From assembly GCA_009809945.1 (NCBI GenBank), contig WTPW01000591.1, positions 113,654 through 177,653 on the forward strand: DNA of 64,000 bases. The letters run 5' to 3'. The position numbers and the translations under genes are program-made. Below are positions 1 through 9,904 of the stretch, piece after piece (position 1 is the stretch's first letter; each line of letters begins with the position of its first letter). The stretch comes from Gigaspora margarita (taxonomy: Eukaryota; Glomeromycota; Glomeromycetes; Diversisporales; Gigasporaceae). The notes under the pieces were generated by a model. That model saw only the letters and a list, made by a program, of their open reading frames with translations. It was not told the DNA's origin and did no database searches.

Positions 1-3000
1 TAAATGTTCTTTATACTCACCCACTAAATTAAGCCGAATGAAATGATTTGTACGTAATGGTGAATAATATTTATGTTCATGTAGTAAAACTTTATACTCA
101 CAAGCTGAATGAAATGATTAATGCGAATGAAATGATTTGTACGTAATGTTAAATAAGTATTTTGTTGTTTGTGAACTTGTTTTTCTGTTTTACTCACACA
201 CTGAATGAAATGATTAATGTGAATGAAATGATTGTACGTAATGGTGAACAAGTATTTATGTTCTTGTTTTGTGAACTTATTTTGCTGTTTTTATGTAGAA
301 AATTATTATACTCACACACTAATGAAATGATTAATGCGGATGAAATGATTTGTACGTAATGATATATAAGTATTTATGATCTTGTTTTGTGAACTTGTTT
401 TGCTGTTTTTATCTAGTAAATTATTAAAAATTCATTATACTTACCCACTAAATTAATGCGAATGAAATGTTGTACATTATGGTAATTAAGTATTTATTTC
501 CTTGTTTTGTGAACTTGTTTTGCGGTATTTACGTAGTAAAATTATTAAATGTTCTTTATACTCACGGACTAAATTTATGCGAATGAATGATGATTTGTAC
601 ATAATGGTAAATTTGAGAACTTGTTTTGCTGTTTTTATGTAGTAAAATTATTATACTCACTCGCTTATTAAAAATGATTAATGCCAAAGATTTGTACGCA
701 ATGGTAAATAAGTATTTATGTTCTCGTAATAAAATTATTAAATGTTCTTTATATTTACCCACTAAATTAATGCGAATAAAATGATTTGTACGTAATGGTA
801 AACAAGTATTTATGTTCTTGCTTTGTGAAATTGGTTTGCTGTTTTTGTAAAATAATTAAATGTTCTTTATACTCACTCGCTGAAAGAAATGTTTAATGTG
901 AATGAAATGATTTTTGTACGTAATGATATATAAATATTTATGCCTAGTTTTGTGAACTTGTGTGCTGTTTTTATGTAAAACAATTATTAAATATTCTTTA
1001 TTCTTACCGACTAAATTAATGCGAATGAAATGATTTGTACGTAATAGTAAATAAGTATCTATGTTCTTGTTTTGTGAACTTGTTTTGCTGTTTTCATGTA
1101 GTAAAATTATTAAACGTTCTTTATACTCACATACTGAGTGAGATGAATAATGCGAATGAAATGATTTGTACGTAATGGTAAATAAGTATTATTTTCTTAT
1201 TTTGTGAACTTATTTTGTTGTTATATAAAAGTAAAATTATTATACTCACGAGCTGAATGAAATGATGAATGTGAATGAAATGATTTGTAAGTAATGTAAC
1301 TAAGTATTTATGTTTTTGTTTTGTGTGCTTGTTTTGCTGTTTTTATGTAGTAAATTTATTAAATGTCCTTTATACTCACTTTCTGAATGAAATGATTAAT
1401 GCGAATGAAATGATTTGTACGTATAGTAATTAAGTATTTATGCACTTGTTTTTTGAGCTTGTTTTGCTGTTTAAATGCTCTTTATACTCACAAACTAATT
1501 TATGCGAATGAAATGATTTGTACGTAATGGTAAATAAATATCTAAGTTATTGTTTTGTGAACTTGTTTTGCGGTTTTTATGTGGTAAAATTATTAAATGT
1601 CATTTATACTCACAGACTAAATTTATGCGAATGAAATGATTTATATGTATTTATAAATAAGTATTTATGTTCATATTTTGTGAACCTGTTTTGCCATTTT
1701 TATGTAGCAAATTATTATACTCGCGAGCTGAATGATATGATTCATGCGAATGAAATGATTTTTGTACGTATGGTAAATAAGCATTTATATTCTGTTTTTA
1801 TGTACTGTAGTAAAATTATTAAATTTATTTATACTCACTCGCTGAATGAACTGTTAATGCGAATGAAATGATTTGTGCGTAATGGTAAACAAATATTTTG
1901 CTTTTGTTTTGTGAACTTGTTTTGCTGATTTTATGTAGTAAAATAATTATACTCACTCGCTGGATGAAATGATTCATGCGAATGAAATGATTTGTACTTA
2001 GAGTTAAATAAGTATTTATGTTGTTTTGTGAACTTGTATGCTATTTTGTGTAGTAGAATTTTTAAATGTTCTTTATACTCACCGACTATATTAATAAAAT
2101 AAAATGATTTGTACGTAATGGTAAATAAATCTTTATGTTCTTGTTTTGTGAAATTGTTTTGCTGTTTTTATGTAGTAAAGTTATTAAATGTTCTTTATAC
2201 ACACACGCTGATTAATGCGAGTGAAATGATTTTTACGTAATGGTAATAAGTATTTTGTTCTTGTTTAATGAACTAGTTTTACCGTTTTTATGTAGTAAAA
2301 ATTATTATACTCACTCGCTGAATGAAATGATTAATGCGAAATAAATGAACGTAATGGTAAATAAGCATTGATGTTCTTGTTTTGTGAACTTGCTTGCGGT
2401 TTTTATGTCGTAAATTTATTAAATTTTCTTTATACTCACAGACTAAATTAATGCGAATGAAATGATTTTTGCGTATTGGTGAATAAGTATTCATGTTCTT
2501 GTTTTTTGTTTTATATAGTAAATTTATTAAATGTTTTTTATACTCACCGACTAAATTAATGCGAATTAAATGATTTGTACGTAATGGTGAATAAATATTT
2601 ATGTTCATGTAATAAAGTTTATACTCACTCGCTGAATGAAATGATTAATGTTAATTAAATGGTTTATACTTAATGGTAAATAAATATTAATGCTGTTTTT
2701 ATGTAATAAGATTAATAAAATTCTTTATACTCACGCACTGAATGAAATGATTAAATGCGAATGAAATGATTAATATGAATGAAATGATTTGTACGTAATA
2801 TTAAATAAGTATTATTATTGTTTTATGATTGTTTTGCTGTTTTTATGTAGTAAAATTATTAAATGTTCCTTATACTCACATACTGAGTGAGATGATTAAT
2901 GCGAATGAAATAATTTGTACGTAATGGTAAATAAATATATATGTTCTTGTTTTGTGAGCTTATTTTGTTGTTTTTATGTAGTAAATTTATTAAATGTTCT

Positions 3001-3720
3001 TTATACTCACCGACTAAATTAATGCGAATGAAATGGTTTGTACGTAATGGTGAATAAATATTTATTTTAATGTAGTAAAATTTTATACTCACTAACTAAA
3101 TGAAATGATTTATGCGAATTAAATGATTTGTACGTAATGTTAAATAAATATTTAAGTTGTTTTGTGATCTTGTTTTGCTGATTTTATGTAGTAAAATTAT
3201 TAAATGTTCTTTATACTCACATACTAAATTAATGTGAATGAAATGATTTGTACGTAATGGTAAATAAGTATTTAGTTGTTCCTGTTTGTGACTTGTTTTG
3301 CTGTTTTTATATAGTAAGATTATTAAATGTTCTTAACACTCACTCTCTGAATGAAATGATTAATGCGAATGAAATGATTTGTAAGCAATAGTAAATAAGT
3401 ATTTATGTTCTTGTTTTGTGACTTGTTTACTGTTTTTATGTAGTAAAGTTATTAAAAGTTCTTTATACTCACTCGCTGAATGAAATGATTAATGATTCGT
3501 ACATAATTTATGTTCTTGTTTTGTGAACTTGTTCTAAATGCTATTTATACTCACAGACTAAATTAATGCGAATGAAAATAAATACTTATTTATGAGCTTA
3601 AATTGCTGATAAATAGAATAATAAATGCACTTCATACTTACTCCCTGTTAATTAAAATTGTGTAAGAATTCTTACTTTAAATAAGCTATAAACATTACAA
3701 TAAAAAAAAAATTAATTTAC
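1..3720 (-). repeat. 33-unit array with invariant AG-N3-GT blocks (candidate microexon chain)
   Basis: Degenerate tandem units of 81-145 bp run off the left edge. Shared segments on the plus strand include GCGAATGAAATGATTTGTAC and TTTATACTCAC. On the minus strand each unit carries an acceptor (TTCATTCAG or AATTTAG), three bases, then a donor (mostly GTGAGTATAAAG). AG is kept in 33 of 33 and GT in 32 of 33 (GC at 1724). Triplets by start position in minus-strand order: GGA 3642, TCT 3555, CGA 3473, AGA 3344, TAT 3221, TTA 3093, TCG 3011, TAT 2880, TGC 2735, CGA 2629, TCG 2548, TCT 2440, CGA 2315, CGT 2205, TCG 2083, CGA 1957, CGA 1839, CTC 1725, TCT 1614, TTT 1492, AAA 1380, CTC 1250, TAT 1131, TCG 1008, CGA 877, TGG 759, CGA 661, TCC 566, TGG 445, TGT 316, TGT 198, CTT 102, TGG 21. 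The repeat and spacing are seen directly; use as exons is inferred. Confidence 0.93.
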
Positions 3721-6700
3721 TTTTTATGCCATTCATGACTTATTTCTACATTTTTTACCACGCCAATTCCATAATAATAACAAATAGCAGTTTTCCTAAT
3801 TCCCATGGAATTACCTGCCTCAGCAGACTTCAGATAATATGTAAACGCTTCATGCTCATTGATATCGATTCCAATTCCTAAATAATAACAATAACCAACT
3901 TGATACATTCCGTTAGGATTAGACATGTCTGCCGATTTTTTATAATATGTAAATGCCTTGTTTTCATTCTTTTCCACTCCAATTCCATATTCGTAACAAT
4001 AACCAAGACAATTGATTCCTTCAGCATGCCCCATATTAGCAGATTTTTCGAACTGAGCGAACGCTTTATATTCATCCTTTTCAACGTTAATTCCGTGAAG
4101 ATAAAAATATCCTAATTCAAATGTTTTATCAACGCATGGGCTTTGTAGTTATAAGCTAGTAATTTAACAGTTGTAACTGATTAGGATAAATGTTTAAAAT
4201 AAAGAGCATATTTTTAAGGAAGTATGAAATAAAATTTACACTCACAATCTGGTTGTTTAACAGATATTTAGTTGATTAGAGGGTAATTTACAAAGAACAT
4301 CAATTTTAATAAACAATATGCACTTACCGAAAATTAATTTAGCAAAGCCTATTTATTTAGTTTATGCCGAATAAATAAAATTAAAAAAATATTATTGCTT
4401 ACTCCCTAACAATTAAACGAGTATACAATTAATTAGAGAATGTAAATACGCATAAAGTACAATAACTTTATATTTACTTTTCAATGATTTTTGCTGAAAT
4501 TTTTGATGCCCATTCATCATTTGTCTCAATTTTCAATAATTTGTTCACATCAATGAATGATTCTTTATATTTTTCCATTAGATAATAGGCTTCTGCTCGA
4601 TATCTTAGTGCAAATTTGTTGTTCGGTTCAATATCAAGCAATTTTGTTAGATCGTTAATTACATCTTTATATCTTCCCATTATAAAATTAAATTTTACTC
4701 GAAATTTAAGTACAGTATCTTGTTTGATTTCCAGTACATCTTCCAAATCTTCAAGTGTATACGTATTTGTCGTATTATTGCACATATTAAATGTATCGAT
4801 CAATATTTTTTTCAATGATTCATCTATCTCATCACTGGGTTCAATATTAAGCAATTTTGCTAGATCAATAATTGCTTCAATATATCTTTCTATTAGAAAA
4901 TAGGCTTCTCCTCGATATCTTAGTGCAAATTTGTTGTTTGGTTCAATATCAATCAATTTCGTTAGATCAATAATTGCTTCATTATATCTTTCCATAAGAT
5001 AATAGGCTTCTCCTCGATATCTCAGTGCAAATTTGTTGTTTGGTTCAATATCAAGCAATTTTGTTAGATCAATAATTGCATCTTTATATCTTTCCATGAT
5101 AAAATTAAATTTTACTCGAAATTTAAGAGCAGAATCTTGTTTGATTTTCAGCGAATTTTCTAAATCTTCAAGTGTATACGTATTCGTCGCATTATTGCAC
5201 ATATTAAATGCATCGATCCACTTTTTTTTCAATTCATGATCAATTTCATCACTGGGTTCAATACCAACCAATTTTGTTAGATCAATAATTGCGTCCTTAT
5301 ATCTTTCCATTAGATAATAGGTCTCTCCTCGATATCTTAGTGCAAATTTGTTGCTCGGTTCAATGTCAATCAATTTGGTTAGATCAACAATTGCATCTTC
5401 ATATCTATCCATTAGATAATAGGCTTCTCCTCGATATCTTAGTGCAAATTTGTTGTTCGGTTCAATATCAATCAATTTTGTTAAATCAATTATTGCATCT
5501 TTATAACTTTCCATGATAAAATTAAATTTTACTCGAAATTTAAGAGCAGAATCTTGTTTGATTTTCAGCGAATTTTCTAAATCTTCAAGTGTATACGTAT
5601 TCGTCGCATTATTACACATTTTAAATACTTCGATCCATACTATTTTCAATTCATCATCTACATCATCACTGGGTTCAATACCAACCAATTTTGTTAGATC
5701 AACAATTGCATCTTCATATCTTTCCATGATAAAATTAAANTTTACTCGAAATTTAAGTGCAGTATCTTGTTTTATTTCCAGCAAATTTTCTAAATCTTCA
5801 ATAGTATAAATATTTGATACATTATTGCACATATTAAATGCTTCGATCAATTTTTTTTTCAATGATTCATCTATCTCATCACTGGGTTCAATACCAAGCA
5901 ATTCTGCTAGATCAATAATTGCTTCCTCCGTTAGACTATAGGCTTCTTCTAGAAATCTTAGTGCAAATTTGTTGTTTGGTTCAATATTAAGCAATTTTGT
6001 CAGATCAATAATTCCTTCCTTATATCTTTCCATAAGATAATAGGTTTCTCCTCGATATCTTAGTGCAAATTTGTTGTTTGGTTCAATATCAATCAATTTC
6101 GTTAGATCAATAATTGCATTTTCATAATTTCCCATGATAAAATTAAATTTTCCTCGAAATTTTAGAGCAACAGTATTTTGTTCGATTTTCAACGAATTTA
6201 CTAAATCTTCAAGTGTATAAATATTCGTCGTATTAATGCACATATTAAATGCTTCGATCAACTTATTTTTCAATAATTCATCACTCATATCATTACTAGT
6301 AGTCGCTATTTTACAAAGAATAACAGTATTAAATTACAAATCAAACAAAAATACGCTTATAACTATTCAGCATTACCTGCAAATTTAAATTTTCTACTAC
6401 CGAAATTTACTTCTATAGATCCACCTTGTGACCTCAATCCAACACAAGGATATAAGGTGCCTTTTAAATTTCGGAATGCAATACCTTGAAATTTATTTTG
6501 TAAAATATTAAGCTATGCACCATTATATGCATAATATAAAATGGAAAAACTATAAAGCTTTGCAATACCTACCTAGACTTATACCATTTTTAGTATAGAA
6601 TACAGTGTTATTTTTAAAATTTAAACAACACCCAATGGTATCGCCAGTAGAAAACAATGGCCCATAAGGTTTGCCCCTTCCCGAATGGAAAAATAATTTG

Positions 6701-7348
6701 CCATCATCGCTATGATAACCCCAAGAACAATCGTCCCATCCTATGAAAACCATGAATAAATAAATGTTCAATATGCCAAAAAACAATTAAAGGTTTAATT
6801 ACCAGGCATTCTACTTAAATCAACCTCCTTTTCGCAAAATCCAATTCCAATAATTCTTTTAATTAAAAGAACGTAAAGAATTATAAGCAACATTCAAACG
6901 ATTTTATTTTAATTTACTGCAAAATATATTTCAGCATACTTATTTTTTCCTTCGTCTATGATGTCAACTTCAAAATAAAACAACTTGCAATGCGGAGGAA
7001 TTGGATGATTTGTCCGTATTACGCCGGTTTCTTTTTTATTTACTCCCAAACCTATGATTTAAATAAGATTATATTAATTCAGAAATGATAAATAATTTGC
7101 AGTGTGAACATGTATAAATTGTCATTAGTGATGAACAAATGCGCATGATTATAAACAAAATTTTTGGAAATTTAAGCTAGCCAGCATGTATTAGCATAAA
7201 GCAGATAAAAATTTCATGCGTATGAATTTATTTGCCTATCATTTAAGTCTCACTAAGTCCTACCTTCATAATTCACTCTAAGTCCGCTCGAATCTACGCT
7301 CAAATAAGAAGATTTATCACCGAGATTCCAAGCAGTTGGTAAATCCAT
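1..7348 (-). CDS. Candidate single gene: SPRY + TPR + Sel1 + chain of 3-nt microexons (3' end outside window)
   Basis: Composite model joining the parts described below. Exons: 7348-7264, 7051-6940, 6855-6803, 6740-6573, 6484-6377 (SPRY), 6305-4478 (TPR), microexons 4405-4403 and 4248-4246, 4140-3721 (Sel1), then 33 triplets from 3644-3642 down to 23-21. All junctions are GT-AG except one GC donor. The frame stays open throughout: the SPRY exons total 526 nt, the TPR exon ends in phase 2, each triplet keeps phase, and the Sel1 exon (420 nt) enters and leaves in phase 2. SPRY and TPR are protein-interaction folds and Sel1 is a helical repeat, so an intracellular scaffold or regulator is the inference. 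The SPRY-TPR join is strong. The Sel1 join and the microexon chain are hypotheses; separate genes ending at the TAA codons at 4474 and 3717 are the alternative. Confidence 0.5.
3721..4140 (-). CDS. Sel1-like repeat exon
   Basis: About 140 codons with four Sel1-like repeats: [57 protein letters not shown] and a last [19 protein letters not shown]. Each has the A/G-x-G-x-CYxxGIGVxKxxxKAFxYYxKSAxMG pattern of about 36 residues. Sel1 repeats build helical solenoids for protein interactions and are hugely expanded in arbuscular mycorrhizal fungi, often with kinases. The frame is open upstream of the ATG at 4034 to an acceptor at 4140. It closes with a lysine codon and TAA at 3717, but this AAG-TAA is also a GTAAAT donor in phase 2, the same arrangement as at the end of the TPR exon. 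It may be an exon of the upstream gene, or a separate truncated Sel1 gene. Confidence 0.8.
4246..4405 (-). other. Two candidate 3-nt microexons between the TPR and Sel1 exons
   Basis: On the minus strand, TTAG|GGA|GTAAGC places a triplet at 4405-4403, and CCAG|ATT|GTGAGT places one at 4248-4246. Introns would be 72, 154 and 105 nt. With the TPR donor after AA (4478) and the acceptor CTACAAAG before 4140, the join reads K-E-F-P-C and enters the Sel1 frame without a stop. The GGA block closely resembles the first block of the downstream array (3644-3642). A third block near 4327 has a donor but its AG is lost. Splicing is inferred, not shown. Confidence 0.42.
4478..6305 (-). CDS. TPR super-repeat exon of the SPRY-TPR gene
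   Basis: One long exon of about 609 codons, beginning after the acceptor TTTGTAAAATAG and reading [12 protein letters not shown] in frame from the SPRY exons. It has five copies of a module that starts with a helix containing [16 protein letters not shown], passes [22 protein letters not shown] and continues into zero to two TPR units of the form [21 protein letters not shown] (seven KFALR copies in all). Copies differ at few bases, so the expansion is recent or kept alike by conversion. One N at 5739 hides one residue. TPRs form superhelical scaffolds that bind short peptides. A TAA at 4474 follows the last lysine, but AA|GTAAATATAAAG there is also a good phase-2 donor. Read alone it would be a 604-residue protein starting at the ATG at 6288. 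Confidence 0.9.
6377..7348 (-). CDS. SPRY domain, five exons (5' part of SPRY-TPR gene)
   Basis: Five exons (7264-7348, 6940-7051, 6803-6855, 6573-6740, 6377-6484) separated by GT-AG introns of 212, 84, 62, 88 and 71 nt encode one continuous SPRY (concanavalin A-like) domain of about 175 residues. Landmarks in order: [14 protein letters not shown] at the N-terminus, [52 protein letters not shown] and LYPCVGL, the usual order in SPRY proteins of the RanBPM/Ssh4 type. Only the exon 6573-6740 shows as a sizeable plain ORF; the rest is found by following splice sites. The start ATG at 7348 sits just before the domain, and the frame is open upstream for a few codons to an in-frame TAG, so an upstream exon is possible. 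The last exon splices into the TPR exon at 6305 in frame. Role: protein or peptide binding, partner unknown. Confidence 0.88.
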
Positions 7349-7934
7349 GAATTGCGTTAAGTGTTGGGTGAACTATTTTTAAATTTAATATAAATTATGA
7401 CTATTTTTATTTCTTATGTTCAAGAAATTTTTATTACGAAACCTTATTTAAAATAAGTAGTGTGAGTTTCCTGATATCAACAGTAAGATAAATGCATTTA
7501 AGGTTTAGGTAATAAAATTTTATAATTCAACTTGGCGTTAGAAAGATGAATTAAATAATAAAAGAGATTGCCTATATCTGATATATTGCAAAATTTTAAT
7601 AAAACTTGGTTGTTATCTTGAATATTTAAATAGCGATAGTAACACGCTTTTAGTCGCTCTACCATTAATCTTTAAGAGCTTCGAAAGTACAAATTACAGT
7701 ATGTATCACTAATTCTTTTATAGGACTATAAACAAATACAATATTTCCTAAATTATCGCTTCAATAAGTTGTACGTCGTATACTGGCGAATAAGTGGCGT
7801 GCATGCATACAGTTGAATAGGTTGGAATGCATAAATGGCGTGCTGTATCCTATTTGAGTAAAAAACCCGTTAATCATAGATATGTTTTACCTAACACAAG
7901 AGCGTAGCTTATAAGGCTCAATGCGATTTCGACC
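7349..7934. other. Gene-free stretch upstream of the SPRY-TPR gene
   Basis: AT-rich, with no open frame, repeat or splice-linked segment that I can support. It should contain the promoter of the minus-strand SPRY-TPR gene, but no convincing motif was seen. Confidence 0.5.
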
Positions 7935-8035
7935 CAATTCTTAAATAATAACCAACTTAATACATTCCGTTATAATTATTCATGTCTACCGATTTTGATA
8001 ACATGTGAGTGTCTTGTTATAAATTGATAACAAGT
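7935..8035 (-). pseudogene. Sel1-repeat relic
   Basis: The plus strand from CCAATTCTTAAATAATAACC to the ACATGTGAGTGTCTTG segment is clearly alike, base for base, to the Sel1 exon around 3870-3960 (CCAATTCCTAAATAATAAC and so on), but stops and deletions destroy the frame. It is a small remnant of a second Sel1 copy. Confidence 0.6.
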
Positions 8036-8039
8036 ATAC

Positions 8040-8280
8040 TAATTTATGCAATATGTAAATATATACGTACGTACGTACGTGGTCGCAGAAAAATATCCGG
8101 ATATAATTGTACACATTTTACCTTTTATGACTTGAAAATGACAAATCAATTTTTAATGATCTTAAATAAATGATACAAACCGCAAGATTTGTACAGAGTA
8201 AGGTTTACAGGCAAGTTAATGTGTGTGCGTGATTCTCTGCACCTTATTGCTGCCGCGTGGCTCCATTCATCATAAATTTT
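8040..8280 (+). repeat. Dispersed repeat, copy 1 (second copy 26660-26950)
   Basis: Shares the order of AGTATGTAAATAT-like, AGATATAATTGTA, CATTTTACCTTTTA, TTTGTACAG and GCAAGTTAATGTGTGTG segments with 26660-26950, and a short piece with 12780-12830 in reverse. This copy keeps CpGs (ACGTACGTACGTGGTCGC, ATCCGGATAT) that are CA or TG in the 26.7-kb copy. Confidence 0.7.
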
Positions 8281-8328
8281 TGCATGTTTCTAATTACTTA
8301 TCATTGAATCACACCTTATACGTATAAG

Positions 8329-8464
8329 ATATTGGTCATACGATGAAAAATAACAGGACATTTTTTTCATCGGAGTTAATGTCACGCCATGTGCTGCGTA
8401 GCAGCACATGGGTGACATTAATCTCCGATGAAAAAAATTTCCTGTTATTTCGTATGACCAATAT
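8329..8464. mobile_element. Hairpin MITE, 136 bp
   Basis: A nearly perfect inverted repeat. The left arm begins ATATTGGTCATACGATGAAA and the right arm ends with its complement TATGACCAATAT. The apex is GTGCTGCGTAGCAGCAC at about 8391-8407. It has no coding capacity. Target-site duplication is not clear. Confidence 0.8.
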
Positions 8465-8465
8465 T

Positions 8466-8600
8466 GATGTTATTGTTTATATTATATTAGCATGTGAAAT
8501 TTTTTGGTCGTGACATTTTGCATAAATGATGATGTCATTTTATGCAGAAATATCAAGGCAAAAAAATTTACATGATCATATCACATGAACAATAACATTA
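8466..8600. mobile_element. Second foldback element, about 135 bp
   Basis: Imperfect inverted repeat directly after the previous hairpin: GTTATTGTTTA near 8469 against AACAATAACA near 8588, and CATGTGAAATTTTTTGG (8491) against AAAAAAATTTACATG (ending 8574). MITE-like and non-coding. Confidence 0.6.
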
Positions 8601-8819
8601 CGATCACGTTTATTGTGTAACATGAAATGTGAGTGGATCACCTTTTTTTGATATTCGATATGTTGATTTGAAGAATCCTTTCCTAATAGAGTAATGATTT
8701 TCATTAAGATTTTTGCTAACTCCATATGTAGATCATTCAATGGTGATGCAAAAAAATGACGTAAATATATGTATTGATATTAATTTGAAAATATATTATA
8801 TATTCTTGCATGTAATTTA

Positions 8820-8914
8820 TATGTATTTGTCACTGTACAATTTAAGTAGTTGCCTTTAAACAACCTCTTATATAAATTACTCAATAAAGATATGAGCAAG
8901 ACCTCACCTTAAAA

Positions 8915-8932
<18 letters not shown>
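8820..8932 (+). mobile_element. 5'-truncated non-LTR retroelement 3' end with poly(A)
   Basis: ACTCAATAAAGATATGAGCAAGACCTCACCTTA followed by about 22 A is like the LINE end at 50810-50867 (ATCAATAAAGATAGAGAC, then ACCTTA and poly-A). AATAAA precedes the tail. An (AT)n microsatellite follows at 8932-8954. Only the last 50 bp or so are alike; the 5' boundary is uncertain. Confidence 0.6.
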
Positions 8933-8948
<16 letters not shown>

Positions 8949-8954
8949 TATATT

Positions 8955-9904
8955 ATAATTTGAATCTATTTATGAAAAGTTAACGCTACTGATTATCAAA
9001 TGTTTTCGAATTTTGCATTTTCGTAAATGTTTCATCGTTTCATCAGGTTTCACCATTATTTTTTTTTCGCTTGATTTCATCTTTCGTTATTTACATAAAC
9101 TAGCTAAAAGATTTTTTTGCAGATACGTTTTAGTTTGTGATTTCGTCGTAATAAGTTTAAAAATTGATATCTTACATAATTTAAATAAATGTCTAATATA
9201 AATACAAACTTATACTGTCTATATGACAACACATGCATATCTCTGACTAAATAATAAAATTTGTTTCTTTCAAAGCATATTCAATATCTAACAGTTGAAA
9301 AAAATTTAGAAGGTTTGCCAGTTTCAACTCTAATAATAAAAAAATAAATAATAATAATAATGATGATAATAAAAAGCAATTGCACAAAACAAATCATGTA
9401 AAAAAAAATGCATAATTATCGTAAACTCAAATAAAAGCTTTCCTTTTATGATATCTCTGCATTTTTAAGCAAATAAAGTTAACCTGTTTTATTGTTATTA
9501 GTTATATTTCTGCGTTTGAAACTAAATATATATAGTAACTGGCTCTTAATTTAAAAAAAGTTGGTTATGTGAATTATTATATTTTTTAAAACTAAGCCTC
9601 TTCTTAGATTGATATATCCGGAGTTCGTTATAAATAGGTGTATTATAAAGTGTGCCTTGACTATTTATTTATATTATTATAAAAGCGGGATCCGGAGCTC
9701 AGTTAACATACGTACATAAATTCATACGACTCATGGTTAACGGATGCACTCTTGGTTTTATTGAAGTTTAATTTCTTAATAAATAAACCCACATAATACA
9801 TTATAAAGTTTAAATTTATCGTTTAAACATCATTGATTAGCTAAATATATCCGGAAATTCTATATCATTAGCAGTTTTAGTAGCATGTATTTGATAGCCT
9901 CGCA
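8955..9904. other. Gene-free AT-rich stretch
   Basis: No credible gene. It holds short ATCCGGA-containing motifs (9618, 9690) and (AAT)n-like runs near 9340-9370. An open frame of 62 codons on the plus strand (9013-9201) has no domain. Confidence 0.4.

Noticed and set aside
24..3092. Several 60-106 codon open frames in the left array, including repeated peptides with [10 protein letters not shown]
   Set aside because: They are translations of the repeat unit, change with each unit and start or stop at repeat-determined places; the splice-block reading explains the array better.
1..3644. CRISPR-like array
   Set aside because: Units vary in length, are AT-rich and eukaryotic, and the variable part is only three bases long; no Cas genes.
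4616..5809. Plus-strand ORFs across the TPR exon
   Set aside because: Antisense shadows of the repeated minus-strand TPR sequence.
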